A stretch of 50,684 bases of DNA from Mycobacterium tilburgii (GCF_902168065.1 NZ_LR655710.1:1-50684); one strand, 5' to 3'. Counted from the stretch's first letter, positions 32,771-42,057 are shown. Notes: generated by a model from the sequence alone, not told the origin. Numbers and translations are program-made.

Positions 32771-34111
32771 CTAGAGCGACAGGTAGGTGCTCAGCTCGAA
32801 CGGCGTGACGTGGCTACGGTAATTCGCCCACTCGGTGCGCTTGTTACGCAAGAAGAAGTCAAAAACGTGCTCCCCCAACGTTTCCGCGACCAGCTCCGAG
32901 GCCTCCATGGCGTGCAGCGCGCTGCCCAGGCTGGTGGGCAGCTCACGGTAACCCATGGTGCGGCGCTCTTCGGGGGTGAGGTCCCAGACGTTGTCCTCGG
33001 CCTGCGGCCCCAGCACGTAGCCCTTCTCCACCCCGCGCAGCCCGGCGGCCAGCAGCACGGCGAACGCCAGGTACGGGTTGCACGCCGAGTCAGGGCTGCG
33101 CACCTCGATCCGCCGCGAGGACGTCTTGTGCGGCGTGTACATTGGCACTCGCACCAGAGCGGACCGGTTGGCCGCGCCCCACGACGCGGCGGTCGGCGCC
33201 TCGCCACCGTGCACCAGGCGCTTGTAGGAGTTGACCCACTGATTGGTGACCGCGCTGATCTCCGAGGCGTGCTCAAGGATTCCGGCGATGAAGGACTTGC
33301 CGACGTCCGAGAGCTGCAGCGGATCGTCGGGGCTGTGGAAGGCGTTGACGTCACCCTCGAACAGGCTCATGTGGGTGTGCATGGCCGAGCCCGGGTGCTC
33401 GCCGAACGGCTTGGGCATGAAGGACGCGCGCGCACCGTTTTCGATCGCGACTTCCTTGATGACGTAGCGGAACGTCATCACGTTGTCGGCCATGGACAGC
33501 GCGTCGGCGAAGCGCAGGTCGATTTCCTGCTGGCCAGGCGCACCCTCGTGGTGGCTGAACTCCACCGAGATGCCCATGAATTCGAGCGCCTCGATGGCGT
33601 GCCGGCGGAAGTTCGACGCGGAGTCGTGGATCGCCTGGTCGAAGTAGCCGGCGTTGTCCACGGGCTCGGGCGCTGTTCCGTCGTTGGGGCCAGGTTTGAG
33701 CAGAAAGAACTCGATTTCCGGGTGGACGTAGCACGAGAAGCCGAGGTCGTTGGCCTTCTGCAGCTGACGGCGCAGCACGTGCCGCGGGTCGGCCCACGAG
33801 TGTGAGCCGTCGGGCATGGTAATGTCGCAGAACATCCGTGCCGAATGGTGGTAGCCGCTGGGTGTGGCCCACGGCAGCACCTGGAAGGTGGACGGGTCGG
33901 GGTTGGCGACCGTGTCGGATTCCGAGACGCGGGAGAAGCCCTCGATGGAGGACCCGTCGAAGCCGATGCCTTCCTCAAACGCACCCTCGAGTTCGGCCGG
34001 GGCAATGGCGACCGACTTCAGGTAACCGAGCACGTCCGTAAACCAGAGCCGGACGAAGCGAATGTCCCGTTCCTCCAGCGTGCGGAGGACGAATTCCTTC
34101 TGTCGATCCAT
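32771..34111 (-). CDS. glnA2: Glutamine synthetase type I-alpha, GlnA2
   Basis: The protein has 446 residues, equal to M. tuberculosis, from ATG 34109-34111 (MDRQKEFVLRTLEERDI); the frame opens six codons earlier without family support. The GS signatures EGIGFDGSSIEGFSRVSESD, HPEIEFFLLKPG, EFSHHEGAPGQQEIDLRFAD, SAMHTHMSLF and RSALVRVPMYTPHKTSSRRI are present. The site equivalent to the adenylylation tyrosine reads DNVWDLTPEERR, so this isoform lacks the target Tyr, as expected for the alpha type. It is dispensable in M. tuberculosis. It is followed by glnE. Confidence 0.95.
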   Translation of the reverse strand: MDRQKEFVLRTLEERDIRFVRLWFTDVLGYLKSVAIAPAELEGAFEEGIGFDGSSIEGFSRVSESDTVANPDPSTFQVLPWATPSGYHHSARMFCDITMPDGSHSWADPRHVLRRQLQKANDLGFSCYVHPEIEFFLLKPGPNDGTAPEPVDNAGYFDQAIHDSASNFRRHAIEALEFMGISVEFSHHEGAPGQQEIDLRFADALSMADNVMTFRYVIKEVAIENGARASFMPKPFGEHPGSAMHTHMSLFEGDVNAFHSPDDPLQLSDVGKSFIAGILEHASEISAVTNQWVNSYKRLVHGGEAPTAASWGAANRSALVRVPMYTPHKTSSRRIEVRSPDSACNPYLAFAVLLAAGLRGVEKGYVLGPQAEDNVWDLTPEERRTMGYRELPTSLGSALHAMEASELVAETLGEHVFDFFLRNKRTEWANYRSHVTPFELSTYLSL

Positions 34112-34308
34112 ACTGCGAACCCTAGGCAATAACTGTTAATTCTGTGTTACCCAGGTGCTTACTAACGACACCGCGGTTACATCCACCAGCGCAAACGGCT
34201 CCCCGGGCGCCCGCGCGCCGCGGTGGGTTATGGTATCCTTCCGAGCCGCATTGTGACGAATCGAGCAATCACCGCTACACCCCGCAATACGTAACTGGCT
34301 AAGACGGT

Positions 34309-34341
34309 TACACTAGGCACGTCGTAGCCGTGCAGGAGGGA
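34309..34341 (+). promoter_or_regulatory. Putative promoter and ribosome-binding site of the small secreted protein gene
   Basis: TACACT (34309-34314) resembles a sigma-A -10 element and GGAGGG (34336-34341) lies seven bases before GTG 34348. An inverted repeat GTAAC-11-GTTAC (34291-34311) overlaps the -10 and could be an operator. The 236 bases between the glnA2 start and this gene hold no other gene; no clear GlnR box was seen near glnA2. Confidence 0.35.
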
Positions 34342-34347
34342 CCAGAA

Positions 34348-34536
34348 GTGATCGCCAAGTTGTTAGCCGTTTCAACGATTGGTCTCGGTGTCGCCCTTGG
34401 CGAGGGCACGGTCAGTGCCGCACCGGCCGTCGCCGATCCCGCGTTCAACGACCTGTCGTGCAGCTGCTAGACGCCGCCCGGTCAGACCTCGCAAGACCGC
34501 ATCAACCAGGGCCTGTACGACGCGTTCACCCGCTGA
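34348..34536 (+). pseudogene. Small secreted Cys-containing protein with an in-frame amber codon
   Basis: From GTG 34348 the frame encodes a signal peptide (IAKLLAVSTIGLGVALGEGT, then VSAAPAVADPAF with an AxA-type cleavage site) followed by NDLSCSC. It then meets TAG at 34468-34470 and continues in the same frame, TPPGQTSQDRINQGLYDAFT, to TGA at 34534-34536. The intact version would be 62 residues. The CSC motif after a short mature N-terminus and the helical tail resemble small exported proteins common in mycobacteria. A CAG to TAG change (Gln41) would explain it. Promoter and ribosome-binding site remain good. It could still make a 40-residue product, most of it the signal peptide. Confidence 0.68.
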
Positions 34537-34537
34537 G

Positions 34538-36106
34538 TCAGGCGCCGCACTGTAGCCCGGCCGGTGGCACGGTCTCCGCGACCAGATACCGGACGACCGC
34601 GCCGTCGACGCACTGGTTCCCGCCCAGCACGGCCGTATGCTGTGTCCCGTCGGAGGTGATCAACGGCGCACCGAGCTGGCGGGCCAGGCTCACCCCCGAT
34701 TGGTACGGTGTCGCCGGGTCGTGCGTCGTCGAGACGACGACCACCTTGCCCGGCGACACCGGCGCTGTGGCGTGCGGGGCGGTCGTCGCCGGCACCGGCC
34801 ACAGGGCGCACAAGTCACGCGGGGCGTGGCCGGTGAACTGCCCGTAGCTCAAGAACGGCGCGGCCTGGCGGATTTTCTGATCGGCAGAAATCCACACCGA
34901 CGGATCCGACGGCGCCGGCGCGTCCACACAACGCACTGCGTTGAACGCGTCCTGGTCGTTGTCATAATGCCCCTGCTTGTCCCGGCCCTGGTAGTCGTCG
35001 GCCAGCAGCAGCAGGTCGCCGGCGTCGGTGCCGCGCTGCAGGCCGAGCAGCCCACTGGTCAGGTACTTCCAGTGCTGCGGGGTGTACAGCGCGTTGATGG
35101 TGCCGGTCGTCGCGTCGGCGTAGCTCAGACCCCGCGGGTCCGACGTGTGGCCGGGTTTGGTGACCAGCGGGTCGACCAGGGCGTGGTAGCGGTTGACGAA
35201 CTGGGCCGGGTCGGTCCCCAGCGGGCAGGCCGGCGAGCGGCCGCAGTTCATCGCGTAGTCGTTGAAAGCCGTTTGGAATCCCGCGGTTTGGCTGATGTTC
35301 TCCTGGACCGGATCGACGGTCGGGTCGATGGCCCCGTCGAACACCATGGTCCGCACGTGATCGGCGAACTTCTCCAGGTAGGCGGTTCCCAACTCGGTGC
35401 CATAGCTGAAGCCGAGGTAGTTGATTTGGTCCTCCCCCAGCGCCTGGCGCACCATGTCCATGTCGCGCGCGACCGAGGCGGTGCCGGCGTTGGCCAGAAA
35501 CTCCTTGCCCATCCGGCTGACGCATTCCTGAGCCAACTGCCGGTAGATCTGCTCGATGTGCGACACCCCCGCGGGGCTGTAGTCGACCATCGGCTCGGTG
35601 CGGTAGGCGTCGAACTCCGCGTCGGTGCGGCAGCGCAGCGGCGGGGTGGAGTGGCCCACCCCCCGCGGATCGAAGCCGACGAGGTCGAAGTGCCGGCCGA
35701 TGTCGCTGTTCTGCAAGGTTGGCGCGATCCCGGCCACCATGTCGACGGCCGAGCCGCCCGGACCGCCCGGATTGACCAGCAGCGACCCGATCCGCTGGCC
35801 GGAAGCCGGCACCCGGATCACCGCCAACTTCGCTTGCGCCCCAGTGGGATTGTTGTAATCCACCGGCACGGACACCGTGGTGCACTGGGCGGTGGGAAGG
35901 CCGCTGGTGCCGCTCAGGATCTGGCCGCAACCGCCCCACGTCTGCCGCGCCGCCGCGGCGGCCGGCGGCGCCGGGCTCGCGGTCTGACCCACACCGGGTT
36001 CGGGAGTCGCACCGGCCGCTGGCAGAGCATCCGGCAGGGCCTGTTGCCCCGCAGCCAGCAGTCCTAACGACAGCAGCGCCGAGCTCAACGATCTCAGGCG
36101 CGACAT
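34538..36106 (-). CDS. Exported alpha/beta-hydrolase (Hip1/tripeptidyl-aminopeptidase-like), Rv2223c type
   Basis: The protein has 522 residues from ATG 36104-36106 (MSRLRSLSSALLSLGLLAAG); the frame is open further upstream without support. It has an N-terminal signal peptide, without a lipobox Cys, and a catalytic triad by family alignment: Ser in LGFSYGTELGTAYLEK, Asp in VVVSTTHDPATPYQSG, His in ITSDGTQHTAVLGG. The oxyanion block LLVNPGGPGGSAVD and FDPRGVGHSTP are present. Several cysteines (CGRSPACPLG, CVDAP, CALWP, C-terminal CGA) suggest disulfides, as expected for an exported enzyme. It is a paralogue of the next gene, in tandem. Confidence 0.9.
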   Translation of the reverse strand: MSRLRSLSSALLSLGLLAAGQQALPDALPAAGATPEPGVGQTASPAPPAAAAARQTWGGCGQILSGTSGLPTAQCTTVSVPVDYNNPTGAQAKLAVIRVPASGQRIGSLLVNPGGPGGSAVDMVAGIAPTLQNSDIGRHFDLVGFDPRGVGHSTPPLRCRTDAEFDAYRTEPMVDYSPAGVSHIEQIYRQLAQECVSRMGKEFLANAGTASVARDMDMVRQALGEDQINYLGFSYGTELGTAYLEKFADHVRTMVFDGAIDPTVDPVQENISQTAGFQTAFNDYAMNCGRSPACPLGTDPAQFVNRYHALVDPLVTKPGHTSDPRGLSYADATTGTINALYTPQHWKYLTSGLLGLQRGTDAGDLLLLADDYQGRDKQGHYDNDQDAFNAVRCVDAPAPSDPSVWISADQKIRQAAPFLSYGQFTGHAPRDLCALWPVPATTAPHATAPVSPGKVVVVSTTHDPATPYQSGVSLARQLGAPLITSDGTQHTAVLGGNQCVDGAVVRYLVAETVPPAGLQCGA

Positions 36107-36200
36107 GGCTGTCAATGCTCGCAGCTCCGCATACCCGTGACGGCGCGAATCAGTCACGCCTTGGTTTCGGCGGCGGCGCCGGGTCAGCCGTCGGCGCCGG

Positions 36201-37757
36201 CTAGCACTTCGCGCCGTGCGGCGGCGTGGTCCCGCCAATCAGATACGCCGTCACGTAGTCGTCGATGCAACTGTCGCCCTGGAACACCACGGTGTGCTGG
36301 GTGCCGTCGAAGGTCAGCAGCGAGCCGCGGAGTTGATCGGCCAGGTCCACGCCCGCCTTGTACGGCGTCGCCGGATCGTGCGTGGTCGATACCACCACGG
36401 TCGGCGCCAGGCCGGGTGCGGAAACGGTGTGCGGCTTGCTGGTCGGCGGGACCGGCCAGAACGCACAGGTGCCCCGCGGCGCGTTGCCGGTGAACTGGCC
36501 GTAGCTCATGAACGGGGCGATCTCGCGGGAACGACGGTCCTCGTCAATCACCTTGGCGCGGTCGGTAATTGGTGGCTGATCGACACAGTTAATCGCGACC
36601 CGCGCGTCGGTGGCGTCGGAGTAGTGGCCCTTCGAATCCCGGCGCATGTACATGTCGGCCAAAGCCAGCAGGGTGTCGCCGCGGTGTCCGATCAGCTCGG
36701 TGAGGCCGTCGGTGAGGTGGTGCCACAGCGTCGGCGAGTACAGCGCCATGATCGTGCCGATGACGGCGTCGCTGTAGCTCAGGCCGCGCGGATCCTTGGT
36801 GGACACCGGCCTGCCGATCAACAGATTGTTCGGGTCGACCATCGGGTCGATCAGGCTGTGGTAGACGTCGACGGCCTTGCTCGGATCGGTGCCCAGCGGA
36901 CAGCTCGGCTGCTTGGCACAGTCGGCGGCATAGTCGTTGAACGCGTCCTGAAAACCCTTGGCCTGGCGCAGGTCGGCTTCGATCGGGTCGGCGTTGGGAT
37001 CGACGGCGCCGTCGAGGATCATCGCCCGCATCCGCTGCGGGAAAGCCTCCGCGTATGCCGCCCCGATCCGGGTGCCGTAGGAGTAGCCGAGGTAGGTCAG
37101 CTTGTCGTCGCCCAGCGCCGCCCGGATGGCATCCAGGTCCTTGGCGACGTTGACGGTCCCGACGTTGGCGAGGAAGTTCTTGCCCATCTTGTCCACGCAG
37201 CGGGCGACGAATTGCTTAGTCTCGTCCTCGATGTGGGCCACACCGGCTGGGCTGTAGTCGACGTTCGGCTCGGTACGCAGCCGGTCGTTGTCGGCGTCGG
37301 AGTTGCACCAGATCGCCGGCCGCGACGACCCCACCCCGCGAGGATCGAAGCCGACCAGGTCGAACCGCTCGCGGACTCGCTTGGGCAGCGTCTGCAGCAC
37401 ACTGAGCGCGGCGTCGATGCCGGACTCGCCGGGCCCGCCCGGGTTGATCACCAGCGAGCCGAGCTTGTCGCCGGTTGCCGGGAACCGGATCATCGCCAGC
37501 GTGGCCACGTCACCGCCGGGCTGGTCGTAGTCGACGGGCACCGCGAGCTTCCCACACAAGGCGCCGCCGGGCAGCTTCACCGAGCCGCTGACAACCCGGC
37601 ACGGCGTCCACTCCACCGGTTGCCCGATCTTGGGTCCCGCCATCAGCGGATGTCCACCGACGACGTATGTGCAGCCACCCACCAACATCTCGACGGCGGC
37701 GATCGCCGTTGAGACCAGCAACACGCGCGCGGCCTTGCCGCGGCAACTCAGACCCAT
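36201..37757 (-). CDS. caeA: Cell-envelope serine hydrolase/protease Hip1 (CaeA), lipoprotein
   Basis: The protein has 518 residues against 520 in M. tuberculosis (Rv2224c), from ATG 37755-37757; an upstream ATG at 37803 adds 16 unlikely residues. The lipobox LVGGC makes Cys29 the lipidated residue. The predicted nucleophile is Ser226 (YLGYSYGTRIG), with Asp and His in VVVSTTHDPATPYKAG and TFDGTQHTVVFQG. The protein is nearly colinear with Hip1, which cleaves GroEL2 and tempers macrophage responses. The tandem pair is 94 bases apart and probably arose by duplication. No lesion is visible. Confidence 0.93.
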   Translation of the reverse strand: MGLSCRGKAARVLLVSTAIAAVEMLVGGCTYVVGGHPLMAGPKIGQPVEWTPCRVVSGSVKLPGGALCGKLAVPVDYDQPGGDVATLAMIRFPATGDKLGSLVINPGGPGESGIDAALSVLQTLPKRVRERFDLVGFDPRGVGSSRPAIWCNSDADNDRLRTEPNVDYSPAGVAHIEDETKQFVARCVDKMGKNFLANVGTVNVAKDLDAIRAALGDDKLTYLGYSYGTRIGAAYAEAFPQRMRAMILDGAVDPNADPIEADLRQAKGFQDAFNDYAADCAKQPSCPLGTDPSKAVDVYHSLIDPMVDPNNLLIGRPVSTKDPRGLSYSDAVIGTIMALYSPTLWHHLTDGLTELIGHRGDTLLALADMYMRRDSKGHYSDATDARVAINCVDQPPITDRAKVIDEDRRSREIAPFMSYGQFTGNAPRGTCAFWPVPPTSKPHTVSAPGLAPTVVVSTTHDPATPYKAGVDLADQLRGSLLTFDGTQHTVVFQGDSCIDDYVTAYLIGGTTPPHGAKC

Positions 37758-37815
37758 GCCAACATATGCTGCCAAAGAAATCCTGAGACTTTCGTGAGCG
37801 GGCACAGCGTGCCCG

Positions 37816-38682
37816 CTATCGAGTGGCCATCAGCAGTTCTTCGAGCTCGACCACGAAGTCGTCGGCCATCTCCCACAGGTCGGGCAACAGCTCCGGGCAG
37901 GAGATCAACCTGACATTGAGCGTCCGTGCAATGACATCACAGTGATGTTGAGGCCCGAGCGGTGAAAGATCGGCCCCAGCGGGAACATCGCCCTCACCTC
38001 GCAACCCAGCAGTTACAGCGGAACCTGTGGGCCAGGCACGTTGAACACCACCAGGTTGTGCACCGGCATGGTCTCGGTCAACCGCGAGCTGGCATACAGT
38101 CGCATCGCGATCCCGAACACGGCGGGCGCGGCAAACTGCGTCCAGTCCTGCAGCGGCGAGGTGTCGATCGCCGAAATGTGTTGCCTGGCCACCGAATTCG
38201 CGTCGGCGATGGCTTTCAGACGTTGTAGCGGGTCGTCAAAGTCGGTGCGCAGGGTGGCGAACATGCCCGACACCTTGTTGCGCCCCGGCCGATCCGACCT
38301 GCCGTGCACCGACACCGGCACCATGGCCACCAACGACGAGTCGGACAGGATGTTGCGTTCGGCCAGGCCACAGATCTCCGACAGTTCGGCGCGCCCACCC
38401 GGCGCCGGCAGCGTGATGCGATGTAGGTGGTCACGTCGAAGTTGTTGTCGTCCACCCAAACCGGATGATCGAGGTTCAGTGTTCAGTGGACTGTCGGCAA
38501 GTTTCTCCTGGAATTCGGGCATGGCCGCCAGACGCCGCTCCAGGGCGTCGCACAGCCGGTCGAAGGTGTAGCCGCCGGGCATCGTCGAGATGTCCAACTC
38601 GAGGATCGAGCACACATGCATCGGCTGCGACGGCGTCTCTAGATATCAGGAAACTCGCGTCCACCCCGGTGAGCCGCTGCAT
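37816..38682 (-). pseudogene. WS/DGAT (wax ester/triacylglycerol synthase) with the catalytic region deleted
   Basis: ATG 38680-38682 begins MQRLTGVDASFL, the normal family start. A single inserted base near 38648 breaks the frame; MHVCSILELDISTMPGGYTF to EKLADSPLN resumes in another. A compensating pair of shifts surrounds VWVDDNNFDVTTYI. Then ELSEICG is joined directly to LAERNILSDSSLVAMVPVSV, so roughly 150-180 residues, including the HHxxxDG acyltransferase motif, are deleted. The remainder reads NKVSGMFATLRTDFDDPLQR and LVVFNVPGPQVPL, then a TAA replaces the next codon. The tail (GPIFHRSGLNITVMSLHGR, then ELLPDLWEMADDFVVELEEL) ends at 37816. It cannot make storage lipid. Confidence 0.85.
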
Positions 38683-38812
38683 GCGCAGAATGGTATGTCT
38701 CACACCGTTGCACCTGTGCAACCACGCTGTCGGGATGGCAAAATGATTTGGGTCAGACAAACCCGGGGACCTAATCCGGCCACGAGGGTCGAACCCACCA
38801 CCAGTAGGGACA

Positions 38813-39667
38813 ATGATGTCTGAGCAGAACGTTTACGGTGCAAACGCGGCCTCCCACACGGCTTCAGCGCCGCGCACCAAGATCCGCACTCACCACCTTC
38901 AGAAGATGAAGGCCGAAGGCCACAAGTGGGCCATGCTCACGGCCTACGACTATTCGACCGCCCGCGTGTTCGATGAGGCGGGTATCCCGGTACTGCTGGT
39001 CGGTGACTCGGCCGCCAACGTGGTCTACGGCTACGACACCACGGTGCCGGTCTCCATCGACGAGCTGATCCCGCTGGTGCGTGGCGTGGTGCGCGGCGCC
39101 CCGCACGCGCTCGTCGTGGCCGACCTCCCGTTCGGCAGCTACGAAGCCGGCCCCGCCGCCACGTTGGCCGCCGCCACCCGGTTCATGAAGGAGGCCGGCG
39201 CGCACGCCGTCAAGCTGGAGGGCGGCGAGCGGGTGACCGAGCAGATCGCCTGCCTGACCGTCGCCGGTATCCCGGTGATGGCGCACATCGGTTTCACCCC
39301 CCAGAGCGTGAACAGCCTGGGCGGTTTCCGGGTGCAGGGCCGCGGCGACGCCGCCGAGCAGACCATCCACGACGCGATCGCGGTCGCCGAGGCCGGTGCA
39401 TTCTCGGTCGTGATGGAGATGGTGCCCGCCGAATTGGCTACCCAGATCACCGGCAAGCTGACCATCCCGACCATCGGGATCGGTGCGGGGCCGAACTGCG
39501 ACGCGCAGGTGCTGGTGTGGCAGGACATGGCGGGCCTGAGTGCGGGCAAGGTGGCACGATTCGTCAAGCGCTTCGCGCACATCGGCGACGAATTGCGCCG
39601 CGCGGCTACCCAATACGCCGAGGAAGTGGCCGGCGGAGTTTTCCCCGCAGAGGAACACAGCTTCTGA
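38813..39667 (+). CDS. panB: 3-methyl-2-oxobutanoate hydroxymethyltransferase PanB
   Basis: PanB makes ketopantoate in pantothenate/CoA synthesis. The frame gives 284 residues from ATG 38813; a second ATG directly follows (38816, 283 residues) and matches the M. tuberculosis start better. Family blocks are intact: [95 protein letters not shown] and [19 protein letters not shown]. It is divergent from the WS/DGAT remnant. Confidence 0.95.
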   Translation: MMSEQNVYGANAASHTASAPRTKIRTHHLQKMKAEGHKWAMLTAYDYSTARVFDEAGIPVLLVGDSAANVVYGYDTTVPVSIDELIPLVRGVVRGAPHALVVADLPFGSYEAGPAATLAAATRFMKEAGAHAVKLEGGERVTEQIACLTVAGIPVMAHIGFTPQSVNSLGGFRVQGRGDAAEQTIHDAIAVAEAGAFSVVMEMVPAELATQITGKLTIPTIGIGAGPNCDAQVLVWQDMAGLSAGKVARFVKRFAHIGDELRRAATQYAEEVAGGVFPAEEHSF

Positions 39668-39668
39668 G

Positions 39669-39965
39669 CTACTGCGTTCCGCAGCGAGACTCGAAGTCGG
39701 TCAGCGGCTGGCGAATCGCCTCCAGATCGGCGTGCATCTGCGGGTTGGCGTCCATGTACTGCTTGATCTGATCGCCGATCTCGTTGCGCGGTTGGCTTTT
39801 CAGGCTGGTGAAGTAGGCGTTGACGTCCAGGTGACTGAACAGATACACCGACGTAGCCGCCGCGACGCCCGACGAGACCTGGGCCAGGTCCGCAACCGTC
39901 AATTCGGCGGCGGCAGTAATTCCGCCGACGAACGCGCGCGACGTGGCGAGTGCGAAAGACACCAT
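39669..39965 (-). CDS. Haemophore-like (MHB domain) secreted protein, short signal region
   Basis: The protein has 98 residues from ATG 39963-39965, with GGAGGAG upstream. The C-terminal 75 residues match the mycobacterial haem-binding haemophore family: DLAQVSSGVAAATSVYLFSH, DVNAYFTSLK, YMDANPQMHADLEAIRQPLT and DFESRCGTQ. The family pattern is YL.SHP..N then ANP..A.DL..L..PLTD...RC, as in Rv0203. The expected secretion signal and the first Cys of the mature protein are not convincing: MVSFALATSRAFVGGITAAA runs directly into the domain. A small deletion there may have removed the cleavage site and the Cys partner of the C-terminal Cys. It is convergent with panB, with one base between their ends. 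Confidence 0.6.
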   Translation of the reverse strand: MVSFALATSRAFVGGITAAAELTVADLAQVSSGVAAATSVYLFSHLDVNAYFTSLKSQPRNEIGDQIKQYMDANPQMHADLEAIRQPLTDFESRCGTQ

Positions 39966-40109
39966 TGCTGGCTCCTCCATCAGGTAGACGAAACTTCCCG
40001 GCATGCAAACCATTAAGCGTTTTCGGCGTAGCTCACGGACGGATGCTGATCCTGGCGCAAATGCGCCAAACACGACCGGCGCAGCAACCACGCTCGATAT
40101 ATTCGCGCC

Positions 40110-40462
40110 CTGAGTAGGCACCGCTGGACCACAACGCTGTTGGCATGGTGATGACCCCGATTCCGGCCCTTGCCACGGTGAGCTCACTGGGCTCGGCGGG
40201 TGACCCCGAGGCCACCGTCTGTGTGGGCGCCGGCCGCCGAGTATCGGTCAGCGGTTGCGCCAACATCGGGGACGCCATCCAGCGGCGCTATGTGCCGCCG
40301 CCCGCGGACTACGCGCCGATGCCGGAAGACACCACGCCGCCTCCACCACCCCCTAGCCGCCGCATGGTGGCGGGCCCGCTGCCGTTCATCGCGATGTGGC
40401 AGGCTATGGAAACTCACCGACGAGCGTCGGTCACCCGCGAGTCGGCGTCGACACGCCTCTAA
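40110..40462 (+). pseudogene. Small secreted Pro-rich protein, frameshift in the signal peptide
   Basis: From ATG 40145 the frame reads VMTPIPALATVSSLGSAGDP then ATVCVGAGRRVSVSGCANIG and a Pro-rich stretch. The start of a signal peptide, SRHRWTTTLLA, lies just upstream in another frame (from about 40110) and joins near 40143. Removing one base there would give a typical signal peptide followed by a VCVGxGRRVSVSGC motif. The C-terminal 30 residues (MWQAMETHRRASVTRESAST) look unnatural. Function unknown. If ATG 40145 is used, a weak secretion signal might remain. Confidence 0.45.
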
Positions 40463-40473
40463 CGGAGTCACGC

Positions 40474-42057
40474 ATGCCAGAAACGTCGCGCCACCTGGAG
40501 GTGGAGCGCAAGTTCGACGTCCTCGAATCCACGGTCACACCGTCGTTCGAGGGCATTGCGGCGGTGGCCCGTGTGGAGAAGTTGCCGACGCAGTCGCTGG
40601 ACGCGGTGTACTTCGACACGCAGACGCAAGACCTGGCGCGCAACAAGATCACGCTGTGCCGCCGTACCGGTGGCCACGACGCCGGTTGGCATTTGAAGCT
40701 GCCGGCCGGTCCGGACGCCCGCACCGAGGTCTGCACCCCGCTGTGGTCCGCCGACGACGACACCGTCCCCGCCGAGTTACTGGACGTGGTGCTGGCCATC
40801 GTCCGCGACCGCCTGCTCAAGCCGGTCGCCCGGACCACCACCGAGAGGGAGAGCCAGGTGCTGTACGGCGTCGACGCCCCGTTCGCGGAGTTCAGCAACG
40901 ATCATGTGCGCGCCTGGTCAGCGGGTGCGGCCGACGGCCTAGCCTCGGGGCCCGTCGAGCAGGAGTGGCGTGAGTGGGAGCTGGAGCTCGACGAGTCCAG
41001 CACGACAACCGATGCCGGGCTGATGCAGCGGCTGTGTAACCGCCTCCTGGATGCCGGTGCCGAGTTGGCCGGTCACGGGTCCAAGCTCGCGCGGGTGCTG
41101 GGGACCACGGTGCCGTCCGGCCCGGCCGAGCCGACGGACGATCCGGTGCGGCGCGCGGTCGCCGAGCAGGTCGCGGAGTTGTTGGTGTGGGATCGCGCAG
41201 TGCGCGCCGACGTCTTCGACTCCGTACACCAGATGCGGGTCACCACCCGCAAGATCCGCAGCCTGCTCAAGGATGCTCAAGCGGGGCTAGGTGTTTCCGA
41301 CGACTGGTCCTACGCGTGGGTGCTCAACGAGCTACGTGAGCTCGCCGGCCTGTTGGGGGTGGCCCGCGACGCCGAGGTGCTCGCGCAGCGCTACGAGCAG
41401 GAGCTGGACCGCTTGGCGCCGGAGCTGGTGCGAGGGCCGGTGCGGGACCGCCTCGTGGAGGGCGCCAAACGCCGCTACCAGTCCTGGTTGAGGCGCTCGT
41501 TGATCGCGATGCGCTCGCAGCGCTACTTCCGGATGCTCGACGCGCTCGATGAAATCGTGGCCGAGGGCTTCACGACAGCAACCGGCGAGGCGCCGACGGT
41601 CACCATCGAGGCGGCCTACAAGAAGGTCCGCAAGGCCGCCAAGGCGGCCGTGAAACTGGAGGGGGCTCACAGCTACGATTACGAAGACACGGGCCCTGCC
41701 GCCGATCCCGACGCCGACGAACACATCGAAGAAGACGACTACGAGCACCATCACGACGAGGCGCTGCACGCAATCCGCAAGCGCGCCAAGCGACTTCGCT
41801 ACACCGCGGCGGCCACCGGCGCCGACGACGTGTCCAAACAGGCCAAGGCGATCCAGACATTGCTCGGCGATCATCAGGACAGCGTGGTCAGCCGCGAACA
41901 CCTGACCCAGCAGGCCGACGCCGCCTATGCCGCCGGCGAAGACACGTTCACCTACGGGCTGCTCTACCAGCAGGAGGCCGACCTGGCCGAGCGTTGCCGT
42001 CAGCAGCTCGACAAGGTGCTGCACAAGCTGGACAAGGCGGTGAAGAAGACGCGCTGA
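40474..42057 (+). CDS. CYTH-CHAD domain protein (Rv2226-like)
   Basis: The protein has 527 residues from ATG 40474 with GGAG upstream. The N-terminal CYTH domain starts with the ExExK signature (LEVERKFDV) and has the beta-barrel basic and acidic strands (DAVYFDTQTQDLARNKITLC and LEWELELDESS-type). The C-terminal CHAD domain has its conserved histidine/arginine helices: VHQMRVTTRKIRSLLKDAQA and LHAIRKRAKRLRYTAAATGA, with a Lys/Ala- and acid-rich insert between. CYTH enzymes act on triphosphates and CHAD domains bind polyphosphate, so a polyphosphate-linked role is likely but unproved here. It is followed by rnpB on the opposite strand. Confidence 0.92.
   Translation: MPETSRHLEVERKFDVLESTVTPSFEGIAAVARVEKLPTQSLDAVYFDTQTQDLARNKITLCRRTGGHDAGWHLKLPAGPDARTEVCTPLWSADDDTVPAELLDVVLAIVRDRLLKPVARTTTERESQVLYGVDAPFAEFSNDHVRAWSAGAADGLASGPVEQEWREWELELDESSTTTDAGLMQRLCNRLLDAGAELAGHGSKLARVLGTTVPSGPAEPTDDPVRRAVAEQVAELLVWDRAVRADVFDSVHQMRVTTRKIRSLLKDAQAGLGVSDDWSYAWVLNELRELAGLLGVARDAEVLAQRYEQELDRLAPELVRGPVRDRLVEGAKRRYQSWLRRSLIAMRSQRYFRMLDALDEIVAEGFTTATGEAPTVTIEAAYKKVRKAAKAAVKLEGAHSYDYEDTGPAADPDADEHIEEDDYEHHHDEALHAIRKRAKRLRYTAAATGADDVSKQAKAIQTLLGDHQDSVVSREHLTQQADAAYAAGEDTFTYGLLYQQEADLAERCRQQLDKVLHKLDKAVKKTR

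Noticed and set aside
32510..33805. Plus-strand open frame of 431 codons across glnE and glnA2
   Set aside because: It spans two real genes and their gap on the other strand; no ribosome-binding site or family resemblance.
36216..37712. Plus-strand open frame of about 498 codons opposite the Hip1 gene
   Set aside because: Composition is Arg/Gly/Val-rich with no domain, and it mirrors the codon structure of the real gene.
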